A DNA stretch of 33,194 nt from Clostridia bacterium (GCA_016297005.1 JAEDHK010000014.1:1-33194); one strand, 5' to 3'; shown: positions 6,858 to 15,636, numbered from the stretch's first letter. Numbers and translations are program-made. The notes: generated by a model not told the origin, from the sequence alone.

Positions 6858-7905
6858 TTTTCTTCGGTTCCTCTTTTGCACATTCTTTCTCGCCGATAGG
6901 CGCAAGCGGTTTTAAGTTGTACTTTTCACGCAGAATCTGCTCTAATTCGTATGAGATCTCCGGATGACTATTGAGATACTCAATGGCTTTATCCCGGCCC
7001 TGAGCAATGCGCTCTTCTTTATAGCTGAACCAACTGCCGGACTTTTGGATAAGTTCGTTGGCGGCGGCCAGATCGATGATACAACTGTTTTTAATAACGC
7101 CCTTGCCGAACATCATGTCGAATTCGCAGGTCTTAAAGGGCGAAGCCAGTTTGTTTTTGATTACTTTGACTTTGGTTCTGGCGCCGACGATCTCAGAACC
7201 GGACTTAATAACGTCGCCTTTGCGGACGTCGAAACGCATACTGGCATAGAATTTAAGCGCCTTGCCTCCCGCCGTGGTCTCCGGATTGCCGAACATAACG
7301 CCCACTTTCTCACGCAGCTGGTTGATAAAAACGACGCAGGTATTGGACTTTTTGACAATACCGGTCAGCTTACGCAGGGCCTGGCTCATCAAACGCGCCT
7401 GCAAACCGACGTGAGAATCGCCCATATCCCCTTCGATCTCCGCTTTGGGCGTCAGTGCCGCAACGCTGTCGATAACGATGATATCGAAACCGCCGCTTTT
7501 TACCAATTCTTCCGTAATATCAAGCGCCTGTTCTCCGTTATCCGGTTGAGAAACGTACAGATTTCTTAAATCAACGCCGATATGCTCGGCATAAACGGGA
7601 TCAAGCGCATGCTCCGCGTCGATAAACGCGGCAAAGCCGCCCGCCTTTTGCGCTTCGGCGATCATATGCAGTGTCAGCGTGGTCTTACCGCTGGATTCCG
7701 GTCCGTATACTTCCAATATTCTGCCGCGCGGTATTCCTCCGATGCCCGTCGCGATATCAAGGGACAGGCAGCCGGTGGGGATGATATCTATATCCACTCT
7801 GGCGTCTTCTTCCAACGTCATAATGGAGCCCTTTCCGAATTCCTTTTCGATCTGGGCGATGGCAAGCTGAACTTGCTTTTTCTTTTCTTCAATGCTGATA
7901 CTCAT
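6841..7905 (-). CDS. recA: Recombinase RecA
   Basis: This ATPase forms filaments on single-stranded DNA, carries out strand exchange and triggers the SOS response. The 354 residues contain Walker A GPESSGKTT (68-76), Walker B region IIVIDSVAAL, loop L1/L2 segments with EGDMGDSHVGLQARLMSQALRK in two parts, and INQLREKVGVMFGNPE. The C-terminal tail is unusually Lys/Glu-rich (ending KKNEKKK). An AAGGAG site precedes the ATG. Only 42 bases separate it from cinA, and no Firmicutes-type LexA box (CGAAC-N4-GTTCG) is visible in that gap, so SOS control, if any, is not at this spot. The tail overlaps the start of the cyclophilin lipoprotein gene. Confidence 0.98.
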   Translation of the reverse strand: MSISIEEKKKQVQLAIAQIEKEFGKGSIMTLEEDARVDIDIIPTGCLSLDIATGIGGIPRGRILEVYGPESSGKTTLTLHMIAEAQKAGGFAAFIDAEHALDPVYAEHIGVDLRNLYVSQPDNGEQALDITEELVKSGGFDIIVIDSVAALTPKAEIEGDMGDSHVGLQARLMSQALRKLTGIVKKSNTCVVFINQLREKVGVMFGNPETTAGGKALKFYASMRFDVRKGDVIKSGSEIVGARTKVKVIKNKLASPFKTCEFDMMFGKGVIKNSCIIDLAAANELIQKSGSWFSYKEERIAQGRDKAIEYLNSHPEISYELEQILREKYNLKPLAPIGEKECAKEEPKKNEKKK

Positions 7906-7947
7906 GTTTTTCTCCTTTTGATTATCCGTATGTATATTATCTTTTTT

Positions 7948-8631
7948 TTATAAATTATCTCTTAAATAGCGGTAAGTATGGAAGAGCGCCGCGTTTGTCG
8001 CGCCTGCGCGTACCGCGTTTCTGTCTCCGCGGAAAAGAAATTTGAGCGCAATAGGATCGTAAGTACGAAAAGCAATGCCGATATATACCAATCCTACCGG
8101 CTTATACACGTTTCCCGTCGTTTCTCCGGTGGGTCCGGCGATACCTGTGGTGGATACGGCCACGTCGATGTATTGATTAAGCAGACCGTACGCCATTTCT
8201 TTGGCGACTTCGGCGCTGACGGCACCGTACCTTGCCAACGTCTTCGCGTCGACGGACAGCCTGTCCATCTTTGCCTGATTACTGTAAGTGACGGCCCCTT
8301 CGTGAAAAACCTTGCTCGCGCCGGGGATATCGACGATACGGGACGCTACCATGCCGCCGGTACAACTTTCGGCGGTGGAAAGCATAAGTCCGTTTTCCAA
8401 TAAGAACTCGACAAGAACGCCCGCGATGGACTGATCCTGCTCGGCGTATAAACCTTCTTCCAGGCGCTCGCACAACTCGAAATAGTCCTTGTCGCCGATA
8501 AAATCGGGCAAAACGATCTTGTTATCCATGTCTTCGCCGCCCATAACGGTGCAGATCTCTTCGAGTCCCATTTCGGTCAGCACTCGGTCGATATCCTGTT
8601 TCCGTCCGAAATAACGCAGTATCTTCGTCAT
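7948..8631 (-). CDS. cinA: CinA-family protein: NMN amidohydrolase domain, lacking most of the N-terminal domain
   Basis: The 227-residue protein carries the CinA C-terminal domain (residues about 65-227), with LSTAESCTGGMVASRI and GIAGPTG...KPVGLVYIGI. This domain deamidates nicotinamide mononucleotide in pyridine-nucleotide salvage. The first 60 residues (LRYFGRKQDIDRVLTEMG...) resemble the small linker/KH-like part of full-length CinA, but the molybdopterin-binding-like domain (normally about 170 residues) is absent. It is thus a shortened CinA rather than a lone domain. ATGA overlap with the rimO stop shows translational coupling. It sits just upstream of recA, the standard cinA-recA neighbourhood in Firmicutes. 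Confidence 0.88.
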   Translation of the reverse strand: MTKILRYFGRKQDIDRVLTEMGLEEICTVMGGEDMDNKIVLPDFIGDKDYFELCERLEEGLYAEQDQSIAGVLVEFLLENGLMLSTAESCTGGMVASRIVDIPGASKVFHEGAVTYSNQAKMDRLSVDAKTLARYGAVSAEVAKEMAYGLLNQYIDVAVSTTGIAGPTGETTGNVYKPVGLVYIGIAFRTYDPIALKFLFRGDRNAVRAGATNAALFHTYRYLRDNL

Positions 8632-9914
8632 AGCTCCTCCCCTTCGCCGTACAAATGAAAATCGGACGACGTGATTTTTACTTTATATACTCTACCCGGT
8701 TCCGGTACGAAAGAAGCGGTAAAAAAGACCTTCGTATCCACGTCCGGCGCATTTTGTTCCGTTCTGCCGTAGAAAGCCTGCCTGTCGAAGTCGATCCCTT
8801 CATATAAGACTTCCACCGACTTTCCCACGTACCTTTTCTGTGCGGCGACGGTCGCGGCGCTTTGCGCTCTCTCGCAAGCAAGAAGACGCTTTCTCGAAAC
8901 GCTTTTGAGAACGCGCGGTTTGATCCCGTAAGCTTCCGTCCCTTCTTCGGGAGAATATACGAAGAACCCCGCGTAGTCGCACGCTCCTTCTTCGACAAAG
9001 CGAACCAACTCTTCATTCTGTTCTTCCGTCTCGGTCGGAAATCCAACGATAAAGGTGCTTCTTATTGCAATATCAGGAACCCGTTCACGCAATTTTTTAA
9101 TGAGAGATCGAATCTTTTCTCCGGTCGAAGGGCGACGCATTTTTTTCAAGATATCGTCGTCAACGTGTTGAAGCGGAATGTCAAGATACTTGGCGACGCC
9201 CCTTTCCGTGGCGATCAGATCGATGAGTTCGTCCGTGATCCTTTCGGCATAGGCGTACAATAAGCGTATCTTCCAAAAGCCGATTTTCAGAAGATTACGC
9301 AGGAGGTCGCAGAGCGCCGGCTTCTTATACAGATCCATCCCATAGCAGGTCACGTCCTGCGCCACAAGAATCAGTTCTTTTACGCCGTCTTCATAAAGGC
9401 GGGTAGCTTCTTCTATCAGCTCTTCTTCGGGCACGGAACGGTACTTTCCGCGGATAGACGGGATGGCGCAATAAGAGCAACGGTTATTACAACCGTCGGC
9501 TATTTTAAGATAGGCATAGTGTGCGGGCGTGGTCAGAACGCGCCCCTGTCCCGAACAAGAAAGGGCTTCCAGCCCCATCTCCTCGGCCACAACGACGGCG
9601 ATCTTTTCTTCTTCCGCGATGGGTAAAAAACGATCGACCTCGGGAAAGTCCGCTTCGGGATATCTTTGCGCAAAGCACCCCGTCACAATCAACTTTTTCA
9701 GTTTACCCGTTTCTTTATACTTCGCGGCGTCGAAGACGGCTTCGATCGCCTCTTTTTTCGCGCTCTCGATAAAGGCACAGGTATTAATGATAATAACCTC
9801 GGCTTCCGACGGATCGTCGGTAAATTCGAATCCGGCCGAGCGTAGCAAAAAAAGCATTCTTTCGCTGTCAACGCGGTTCTTATCGCATCCGAGTGAGATC
9901 ATTCCTACTTTCAT
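8628..9914 (-). CDS. rimO: Ribosomal protein S12 methylthiotransferase RimO
   Basis: A radical-SAM enzyme that adds a methylthio group to an Asp of ribosomal protein S12. From the ATG at 9912-9914 (MKVGMISLGCDKNRVDSE) the protein has 428 residues. The N-terminal methylthiotransferase domain has Cys10, Cys46 and Cys80 for one iron-sulfur cluster. The radical-SAM motif is C142-xxx-C146-xx-C149 in DGCNNRCSYCAIPSIRGKYRS. A C-terminal TRAM-like domain ends near residue 425. The GKYRS/LGCDKN signatures favour RimO over MiaB. A longer in-frame extension overlaps ftsK and is rejected because GGAAGG lies before the chosen ATG. It starts 16 bases after the ftsK stop and overlaps cinA by ATGA. Confidence 0.95.
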   Translation of the reverse strand: MKVGMISLGCDKNRVDSERMLFLLRSAGFEFTDDPSEAEVIIINTCAFIESAKKEAIEAVFDAAKYKETGKLKKLIVTGCFAQRYPEADFPEVDRFLPIAEEEKIAVVVAEEMGLEALSCSGQGRVLTTPAHYAYLKIADGCNNRCSYCAIPSIRGKYRSVPEEELIEEATRLYEDGVKELILVAQDVTCYGMDLYKKPALCDLLRNLLKIGFWKIRLLYAYAERITDELIDLIATERGVAKYLDIPLQHVDDDILKKMRRPSTGEKIRSLIKKLRERVPDIAIRSTFIVGFPTETEEQNEELVRFVEEGACDYAGFFVYSPEEGTEAYGIKPRVLKSVSRKRLLACERAQSAATVAAQKRYVGKSVEVLYEGIDFDRQAFYGRTEQNAPDVDTKVFFTASFVPEPGRVYKVKITSSDFHLYGEGEEL

Positions 9915-9930
9915 AAAGACCTTCCGTTTC

Positions 9931-12915
9931 TTATTCTTCCGTTTGGCTTTCCACGTTTTCGCCCGCCGCAACGTCGGCTGCCAGCACGTCGAGCGGATCG
10001 GCATTCGGATCATCGTCGCCGAACTTTTCGCGATACAGAGCGTAGAACTCCGACGCGGGGCGCAAAAGGGTTCGCTTCTTATTGGCGTCCTGCTTGCTGA
10101 TGAAGCCTTCTTGTTCCCAATATTCGAGGATATTCGCAACGGCGTTGTATCCTTTGCTCATGCGGCGTTGCAGATACGAACAGGAAACGTTATTGGTGTC
10201 GTAACAGATTTTTAGTGCCTGCCAGTTTTTTATCTCGGTATCCGACAAACCGGACGCTGCTTTGCTTCCGGACGGCGAAGACGACGGACGGGAAGAAGAG
10301 ACTTCTCCCTCCCGATCGTCTTTCTCCGAACCGAAATCGGCCGGTTCTCCGTCGTCGGCGAAACTGCCGTTGAGAATGCGACCTATCATTTCTTCGTCGA
10401 AATCGACCTCGTTGTTTTCCAGAATGAATTTTACGATATCTTCCGATTCTTCGGTGGAGATAAAGGCGCACTGTCCGCGTTGCATCTGCTGTCCGCGCTT
10501 AATGTACATATCGCCGTAACCGAGCAGACATTCCGCGCCTTTGGCCTTAAAGATGACCATACTGTGATTATAATCGCCGACCGCAAAAGCGATCTTGGTG
10601 TTCAGGTTGTTCTGAATTTCGTTCGTAATGACTTCTTTGACCGGGTTTTGCGTAGCGAAGAGCAGGTGTACGCCGGCGGCACGGGCGACGCGCGCCAGAC
10701 TGGACAGCGTGCTTTCCACCGTCTTTCTCACTTCTTGCTTGGTCATCAACTCGCTCGCTTCGTCGATGATGATGACGATACGCGGCAAACGATGAACGCC
10801 GGGCAGCTGATTATATTCGGAGAGATTACGAACGTGCAAAGATTTAAAGAGCGAAAAACGATTCTCCGTCTCCTGCCTGATCCATTTAAGGGCGTTTACT
10901 ATCTGATGCATATCGTACAGAGGTTCTTTGAAGAGCATATGCGGCAAACCGCTGTAATTACCCATTTCGACCTGTTTCAGATCGATAAGAATCAGTTTTA
11001 CCTCGTCGGGACGATACCGACACAAAATACTTGCGATGATGACGTTAACGCAGACCGATTTACCGCTGCCGGTGGCGCCGGCTATCAAGGCGTGCGGCAT
11101 CTTGGCAAGATCTTCTATCATAATCTCGCCGGAAGCCGTCTTGCCGAGAGCGATGATAATATCGCCCTTTGCCTCGGAATACTCTTTGCTGGATATGACT
11201 TCCTGGAAGCTGACCGTGCCGCGTACTTTATTGGGAATCTCTATACCGCAATAGCAAGTATCCGGTAGTTGCGGGATAATGGCGATATCGTTATTGGATT
11301 TTAATAAACGACGCAAGTCTTTTCTGGCGTTGTTCAACTTGCTGACGGAACAGCTTTCGCCAAGTTCGATAGAAACGAGCGTGACCGTCGGGCCTTTCAC
11401 CGCGTCGACGAGTTGCGCATCTACGCCGAAATTCTGCAATTTGACCTCGATGACCTCTTTCAGCTCGTCCCAGTTTTCCACGTAGTTGACGAACTTGGGA
11501 TTGACGTGCGGCTGTAAAAGGGAGCGCGGCGGAAAAACGTATTCCCTCGTAGGCGGCGCCGGCATATAGGGCAAAGTCATATCTATTTTTTTAATTTCCG
11601 GCTGCGGCACAGGCGCAACGGTTTGCGCGGCGACGTAAGGCGGTTGTCCCGATTGAGCCGGTTGAATCGGCTGCATCGTTACGGTAACGACCGGTTGTAC
11701 GACGGGCTGTTGGTACAGAGAACCCTGTTGTCCGTACGGTTGCGCCTGAAAAGTCGTCGGCGCGTATGTTTGCGCAGGCTGATAAGCAGGCGTCGGTTGC
11801 GCAGGCTGATAGGCAGGCGTCGGTGGTGCAGACTGGTAGGCAGGCGTCGGTTGCGCGGTCTCGACCGAAAACGACGTCGGCGCGGGCGGAACGAAGGAAG
11901 GCGCCGATTGCTCGTAAGAAAAGACCGGTTTTTCCTCCGGTTGATCAAGCGGAGCGGGTCCGTCCGTCTGAAAAGCCGTCTGCTTTACGGCCGCGGCAAA
12001 AGACTCGTCGCGGAACTTTGCGCCGCCCGAAAACAGGTCCAGCTCTTCATTCCCCCCGAAAAGACTTCTCGCCGAAGAAGATTTTTCTATACCGAGGTCT
12101 TTTTCCATACGATCGAAATCCTCGGTGCTTTCGCTCCCGTCCTCGTTCAGAAGAGTTACGGCGGCTTTTCTTCGGCTGTCGTCGCGGTCTTGCGTTCCGA
12201 AAACGTAAGTTCGATTGACGTATTCGTCGAAAGGATCTTTTTCCGCCGATAATCCGGTTATATCGTAGTCGCCCCCGAGAAGAAGCCGTCTGGCTCTCTC
12301 CCGCGAGGTCTCCGGCTCGGCGACGTTGAACGAATGCGGTTCGGGCTCCTTACGCGCGCGCAAAATTTTAGCGACGGGCGCGTCCTCGGATACGACCGTC
12401 TCCGACGGACGTTCGCGGTCGGCACGAGTCAGCACGGGCTCCTTACCCACGTCGAAAATAAAAGGTCTGAAAAATAAGAAAGTAAGTACGGCGGCAAGCG
12501 CGAGATAAATAACGATAGCCCAGACGTAGGTGCAATAAACGGCGACGGGCGCGGTAAACACGCCGAAGACGACGCCGCCCACCGTCGGTGCCGCGTAAGA
12601 AGCGGCTATGTAACGGGACATACTGTCCACCGCCGTTTTATCACAAAAAACAACTTGCAAAGTGGATATGATAAAGACGAGCGAAAGGATCAGCCAAAGA
12701 GCGTTCGCCGGGCGCAAGCGGACGTTCTTTTTCAGAGTGTAAAGAATAACGAAGAAGTATCCCAACACAAGATACAGATAGGATACCCACCCGAAAATCC
12801 GCACGAGCGGAAACAGTGTGGCGGGGACGCAAAGAATGATCGTCAACACCAACAGAAGGCAGAGTGCGATCGCTTCTTTTTTATGCCGCTTAAAAAATCC
12901 GTTCATTTCGTTCAT
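9931..12915 (-). CDS. ftsK: DNA translocase of the FtsK/SpoIIIE family
   Basis: A hexameric, membrane-anchored DNA pump that clears chromosomes from the division or sporulation septum. The 994 residues split as follows: four hydrophobic segments in about 12-155; a charged then Pro/Gln-rich linker (about 160-450) with a 9-residue tandem repeat; the alpha/beta motor domain with Walker A GATGSGKSV (613-621) and Walker B RIVIIIDEAS (712-721); and a winged-helix gamma domain at about 915-985 (WQALKICYDTNNVSCSYLQR...) that reads the polar DNA signals. The ATG overlaps the stop of the M16 peptidase gene (ATGA), so it is coupled to it. Sequence alone does not decide between FtsK and SpoIIIE function. 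Confidence 0.95.
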   Translation of the reverse strand: MNEMNGFFKRHKKEAIALCLLLVLTIILCVPATLFPLVRIFGWVSYLYLVLGYFFVILYTLKKNVRLRPANALWLILSLVFIISTLQVVFCDKTAVDSMSRYIAASYAAPTVGGVVFGVFTAPVAVYCTYVWAIVIYLALAAVLTFLFFRPFIFDVGKEPVLTRADRERPSETVVSEDAPVAKILRARKEPEPHSFNVAEPETSRERARRLLLGGDYDITGLSAEKDPFDEYVNRTYVFGTQDRDDSRRKAAVTLLNEDGSESTEDFDRMEKDLGIEKSSSARSLFGGNEELDLFSGGAKFRDESFAAAVKQTAFQTDGPAPLDQPEEKPVFSYEQSAPSFVPPAPTSFSVETAQPTPAYQSAPPTPAYQPAQPTPAYQPAQTYAPTTFQAQPYGQQGSLYQQPVVQPVVTVTMQPIQPAQSGQPPYVAAQTVAPVPQPEIKKIDMTLPYMPAPPTREYVFPPRSLLQPHVNPKFVNYVENWDELKEVIEVKLQNFGVDAQLVDAVKGPTVTLVSIELGESCSVSKLNNARKDLRRLLKSNNDIAIIPQLPDTCYCGIEIPNKVRGTVSFQEVISSKEYSEAKGDIIIALGKTASGEIMIEDLAKMPHALIAGATGSGKSVCVNVIIASILCRYRPDEVKLILIDLKQVEMGNYSGLPHMLFKEPLYDMHQIVNALKWIRQETENRFSLFKSLHVRNLSEYNQLPGVHRLPRIVIIIDEASELMTKQEVRKTVESTLSSLARVARAAGVHLLFATQNPVKEVITNEIQNNLNTKIAFAVGDYNHSMVIFKAKGAECLLGYGDMYIKRGQQMQRGQCAFISTEESEDIVKFILENNEVDFDEEMIGRILNGSFADDGEPADFGSEKDDREGEVSSSRPSSSPSGSKAASGLSDTEIKNWQALKICYDTNNVSCSYLQRRMSKGYNAVANILEYWEQEGFISKQDANKKRTLLRPASEFYALYREKFGDDDPNADPLDVLAADVAAGENVESQTEE
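11776..11856 (-). repeat. Tandem 27-bp repeat in the ftsK linker
   Basis: Three consecutive 9-codon units encode AQPTPAYQS, APPTPAYQP and AQPTPAYQP (residues 354-380). DNA identity between units is high, so the copy number probably changes by slippage. The segment lies in a disordered linker, where length changes are tolerated. Confidence 0.85.
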
Positions 12916-14189
12916 CTCCCCAAATAACTCGAATACGTCCTTAAAAGATCCTCTTCCGGACTTTTGCCAACGTATGCAATAGAAACGTTTCCGCCACCCA
13001 AAACGGCTTTTGCAGTCTCCTTAACTTCGTCAAGAGATATAGATAGCATTTTTTCTATCTGCGTCTTCGTAGGCGTGACGACGCCTTTTAATAAAAGTTC
13101 TTTTCCAATGGCGCGCATTCTGTCGAAAGCGCTCTCGTCGGACAAAACCATAGACGTCTCGTACTGGTTTCGGGTTTTGATCAACTCGACTTCGGTAAAG
13201 CCGTTTTTCAATACGTCCGCCGTAATTTCTCCGATAGCCTCGACGGCTCGGCGAGCGTTCTTGGGAGAAGTCGCGAAAAATATATCGAAATTACCGCCGC
13301 CCTTCCGCATCACGTTGGAGGCGTACACTTCGTACACAAGTCCCATTTCCTCTCTTACTTTCTGGAACAGACGGCTGCTCATCCCGCCGCCCAGCATGTT
13401 GGCGAGCAAAAAGGGCGCGTAATAATTCTGCCCGACGTATCCCTCGGAGGGCATGCGCATGGTAACGGACGCCTGTTCGTACGGTTTTTTCAGATAAGCA
13501 TAGGAAGAAAAGACTTTTCCTTCGTCAGAAACGTACGGAATAAACGGCGTCGTCTCTTTCGGAATGCGGGCGGTAAAATACTTTTCGACGTAAGTCAGAA
13601 AAACTTCTTGTTCCACGTCCCCGACAAAAGAAAGAACAATATTTTCGGGACGATACCACTTTTTCCGGAAATCGAGAATGTCTTTTCTTTTCAGTTTTTT
13701 GACAGTCTTCGCCGTGCCCAGAATAGGACGGGATAAAGAGCATTCCTCTCCGAAATATATTTTACTCAGAAGATCGGACGAAAGAGAGTCTCCGTCGTCG
13801 TCGTACATGTGTATCTCTTCCAGGACGACTCCTCGTTCCTTTTCGATATTTTCTTCCGTATAGGTCGAGCAAAACAACAGATCGCCCAGCAGTTCGACAT
13901 ACCTCTCGGCGAACTTATTGAGCCCGGTAATATAGTAGACGGTGGCCGTCTTCGAGGTGTAGGCGTTACAATTTGCTCCCATCATATCCGTCTCGTCGGC
14001 GACGTCGAAAGCGGAGCGCGTCTGCGTTCCTTTAAAGGTCATGTGTTCGATAAAATGCGCGATACCGTTCATTTCAGGACTTTCGTTACGGCTGCCGGCG
14101 TCCACGAAAACGCCGAACGCGCAGGACAAAGAATCCTTCCTTTCGTAACAAACGCGCAGTCCGTTCGGTAGTGTGATAATTTCAGCCAT
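12912..14189 (-). CDS. M16-family zinc peptidase (YmxG-like)
   Basis: A 425-residue processing-protease-type protein. The inverted zinc motif HxxEH is HFIEH, with His45, Glu48 and His49, and the third ligand Glu125 lies in VVLEEIHMY, 76 residues on, as in active M16 enzymes. The C-terminal half holds the typical SSRLFQKVREEMGLVYEVYAS block of the partner domain. It therefore looks catalytically competent, unlike the inactive partner proteins of the family. No signal peptide is seen. It heads the operon that continues into ftsK by ATGA overlap. No Shine-Dalgarno is visible, and the promoter -10 ends only 10 bases before the ATG, so translation probably starts on a leaderless or near-leaderless mRNA. 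Confidence 0.92.
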   Translation of the reverse strand: MAEIITLPNGLRVCYERKDSLSCAFGVFVDAGSRNESPEMNGIAHFIEHMTFKGTQTRSAFDVADETDMMGANCNAYTSKTATVYYITGLNKFAERYVELLGDLLFCSTYTEENIEKERGVVLEEIHMYDDDGDSLSSDLLSKIYFGEECSLSRPILGTAKTVKKLKRKDILDFRKKWYRPENIVLSFVGDVEQEVFLTYVEKYFTARIPKETTPFIPYVSDEGKVFSSYAYLKKPYEQASVTMRMPSEGYVGQNYYAPFLLANMLGGGMSSRLFQKVREEMGLVYEVYASNVMRKGGGNFDIFFATSPKNARRAVEAIGEITADVLKNGFTEVELIKTRNQYETSMVLSDESAFDRMRAIGKELLLKGVVTPTKTQIEKMLSISLDEVKETAKAVLGGGNVSIAYVGKSPEEDLLRTYSSYLGR

Positions 14190-14199
14190 AGTTACTTTT

Positions 14200-14228
14200 A
14201 GTATAAACTAAAACGCCGATTATTTCAA
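14200..14228 (-). promoter_or_regulatory. Promoter of the M16-ftsK-rimO-cinA-recA operon, almost leaderless
   Basis: On the minus strand, TTGAAA (14223-14228), a 17-bp spacer and TATACT (14200-14205) form a strong promoter. Only ten bases (14190-14199) separate the -10 from the ATG at 14187-14189, giving a 5' leader of about 2-5 bases with no Shine-Dalgarno. Confidence 0.8.
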
Positions 14229-14352
14229 CTGTTTTCCCAAATAAATAACCTTTCGTTTGCGGTTGGGGCGCTTATTGCGCGCCCTCTCGTACGCGTAAAT
14301 GCGCGTTAATAAAAAATAATCAGTAAACGCGCGCAAAATCGGTCGAAATTGT

Positions 14353-14381
14353 TTGACATAACGATTCTCTTGTGGTAAAGT
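14353..14381 (+). promoter_or_regulatory. Promoter of rpmG-secE-nusG
   Basis: TTGACA (14353-14358), a 17-bp spacer and TAAAGT (14376-14381) lie upstream of rpmG and diverge from the M16 promoter. A second -10 candidate, TATAAC, lies at 14381-14386 but at poor spacing. Confidence 0.7.
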
Positions 14382-14424
14382 ATAACAGCACCTTAGGGGT
14401 GTAATTTTTTTGGAGGAAGAAAAA

Positions 14425-14574
14425 ATGCGTGTAAAGATCACATTGGCTTGTACAGAATGCAAACAACGCAACTACGACAAGCAGAAGAATAAGAAAAACA
14501 CTCCCGATAGATTGGAAGTTAAAAAGTATTGCAGATTTTGCAAAAAACATACCATCCACAGAGAAGCCAAGTAA
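14425..14574 (+). CDS. rpmG: Ribosomal protein bL33, zinc-binding form
   Basis: A 49-residue 50S subunit protein: MRVKITLACTECKQRNY... ending in KKHTIHREAK. The two CxxC pairs (Cys9/Cys12 and Cys36/Cys39) mark the C+ zinc-binding version; many bacteria also carry a cysteine-free copy used under zinc starvation. A TGGAGGAAG site precedes the ATG. It is followed 15 bases later by secE, the usual rpmG-secE-nusG order of Firmicutes. Confidence 0.96.
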   Translation: MRVKITLACTECKQRNYDKQKNKKNTPDRLEVKKYCRFCKKHTIHREAK

Positions 14575-14589
14575 TTACGGGAGGGTTGC

Positions 14590-14955
14590 ATGGGAAAGAA
14601 ATCTCCTAACGTCGAACTCGGCACGTTGAATAACGATCAGTTGGACAGTGCTCCGGCCAAAAGCAACGGCCCTCAGAAGGGTCGCAGAGTCGATAACGGC
14701 AAAAATGGTTCTAAAAAAGCTAAAGCCAAGACCGAAAGAAGAACCGGCGCCGCCATCAAAAAGTTTTTCCGCGATCTTATCAGCGAACTGAAAAAAGTCT
14801 CTTGGGGAAAAATGCGCAGCACCAAGAACAATAAGGGCGTGCTCAATCAGACGGGCATCGTTCTTTTATTCGTTCTGATCGCCATCGTTATTCTTACCGC
14901 TATGGATCTTGGATTGACCGCATTGCTCAATTTGTTGATCGGCATAGCCAACTAA
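14590..14955 (+). CDS. secE: Preprotein translocase subunit SecE
   Basis: This is the small essential subunit that clamps the SecY channel. The 121 residues have a long, polar and basic N-terminal tail (about residues 1-55), the conserved amphipathic segment KKFFRDLISELKKVSWGKM (about 57-75), and one transmembrane helix near the C-terminus (IVLLFVLIAIVILTAMDLGL). This is the single-helix form usual in Firmicutes. The tail is longer than the roughly 60-residue minimal SecE. GGGAGG precedes the ATG. nusG follows 20 bases later. Confidence 0.95.
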   Translation: MGKKSPNVELGTLNNDQLDSAPAKSNGPQKGRRVDNGKNGSKKAKAKTERRTGAAIKKFFRDLISELKKVSWGKMRSTKNNKGVLNQTGIVLLFVLIAIVILTAMDLGLTALLNLLIGIAN

Positions 14956-14975
14956 GAAGAAGGAGGACGCCTTTA

Positions 14976-15509
14976 ATGGAAAATCAACAATCCCTCGTTA
15001 AGTGGTACGTCATCCACGTATATTCTTCTTATGAATCGGTGGTAAAAAACAACCTCGAAAAAATGATCGAGAACAACAATCTTCAAGATTATATTTTTGA
15101 GATCGCTATCCCCACGGAAGAAGATATTGTCGAAAAGAACGGTAAGCGTAAAATTGTGGAACGTAAAAAGTTCCCCGGATACGTTTTCCTGAAAATGATT
15201 TATACCGACCACGTTTGGTATATGGTCGCCAATACCCGCGGTGTGACCGGCTTCGTCGGTCCGCAAGGAAAGGCCCTTGCTTTAACTGCGGAAGAAATCA
15301 AGAGAATGGGACTCGAAAAGGTCTCTGCCGAAGAACTCGATATCAAAGTCGGCGATAACGTAAAAGTCGTAAGCGGTGCGCTCGAAACCTTCCTCGGCAT
15401 CGTGGAAGAAATTTATCCCGACAAGCAAAAAGCACGCGTTATCGTTCAGATGTTCGGTCGTCAGACCCCCGTCGAACTGGAATTCAATCAGATCGAGAAG
15501 CTCAACTGA
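14976..15509 (+). CDS. nusG: Transcription termination/antitermination factor NusG
   Basis: NusG binds RNA polymerase and links it to ribosome or Rho. The 177 residues have the N-terminal NGN domain (WYVIHVYSSYE, then KKFPGYVFLKM and ANTRGVTGFVG) and the C-terminal KOW domain (GDNVKVVSGALETFLGIVEEI... to the end). An AAGGAGG site precedes the ATG. It lies between secE and rplK, the standard order. A 127-base gap before rplK holds hairpins. Confidence 0.97.
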   Translation: MENQQSLVKWYVIHVYSSYESVVKNNLEKMIENNNLQDYIFEIAIPTEEDIVEKNGKRKIVERKKFPGYVFLKMIYTDHVWYMVANTRGVTGFVGPQGKALALTAEEIKRMGLEKVSAEELDIKVGDNVKVVSGALETFLGIVEEIYPDKQKARVIVQMFGRQTPVELEFNQIEKLN

Positions 15510-15529
15510 GCGCCCTAATTCAATATACG

Positions 15530-15602
15530 GTCGCACACGCGACTATATATAAAATAATGGGAGAACGGAAAAATACAATGCTACATCACATCATTTCCGT
15601 TC
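15530..15602 (+). promoter_or_regulatory. Hairpin-containing rplK leader
   Basis: The gap between nusG and rplK holds a small hairpin (GTCGC-acac-GCGAC, 15530-15543) and a larger one, GAACGGAAA (15563-15571) pairing perfectly with TTTCCGTTC (15594-15602). There is no T-run after it, so it is not a terminator. Its place before rplKA fits an L1-binding regulatory site (the usual autogenous target) or an RNA-processing site; this is inference. Confidence 0.45.
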
Positions 15603-15636
15603 GTTTGTACCAAGTAGTCTATAATGGAGGCAGACT

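Noticed and set aside
7906..7947. LexA/SOS box before recA
   Set aside because: No CGAAC-N4-GTTCG-like sequence is present in the gap; it may lie elsewhere or be absent.
9915..10139. N-terminal extension of RimO into ftsK
   Set aside because: The extra 75 residues lie within ftsK in another frame, and a Shine-Dalgarno marks the internal ATG at 9914.
10480..11268. Rightward open frame (262 codons) opposite ftsK
   Set aside because: It mirrors the conserved motor domain of ftsK and has no recognisable protein features.
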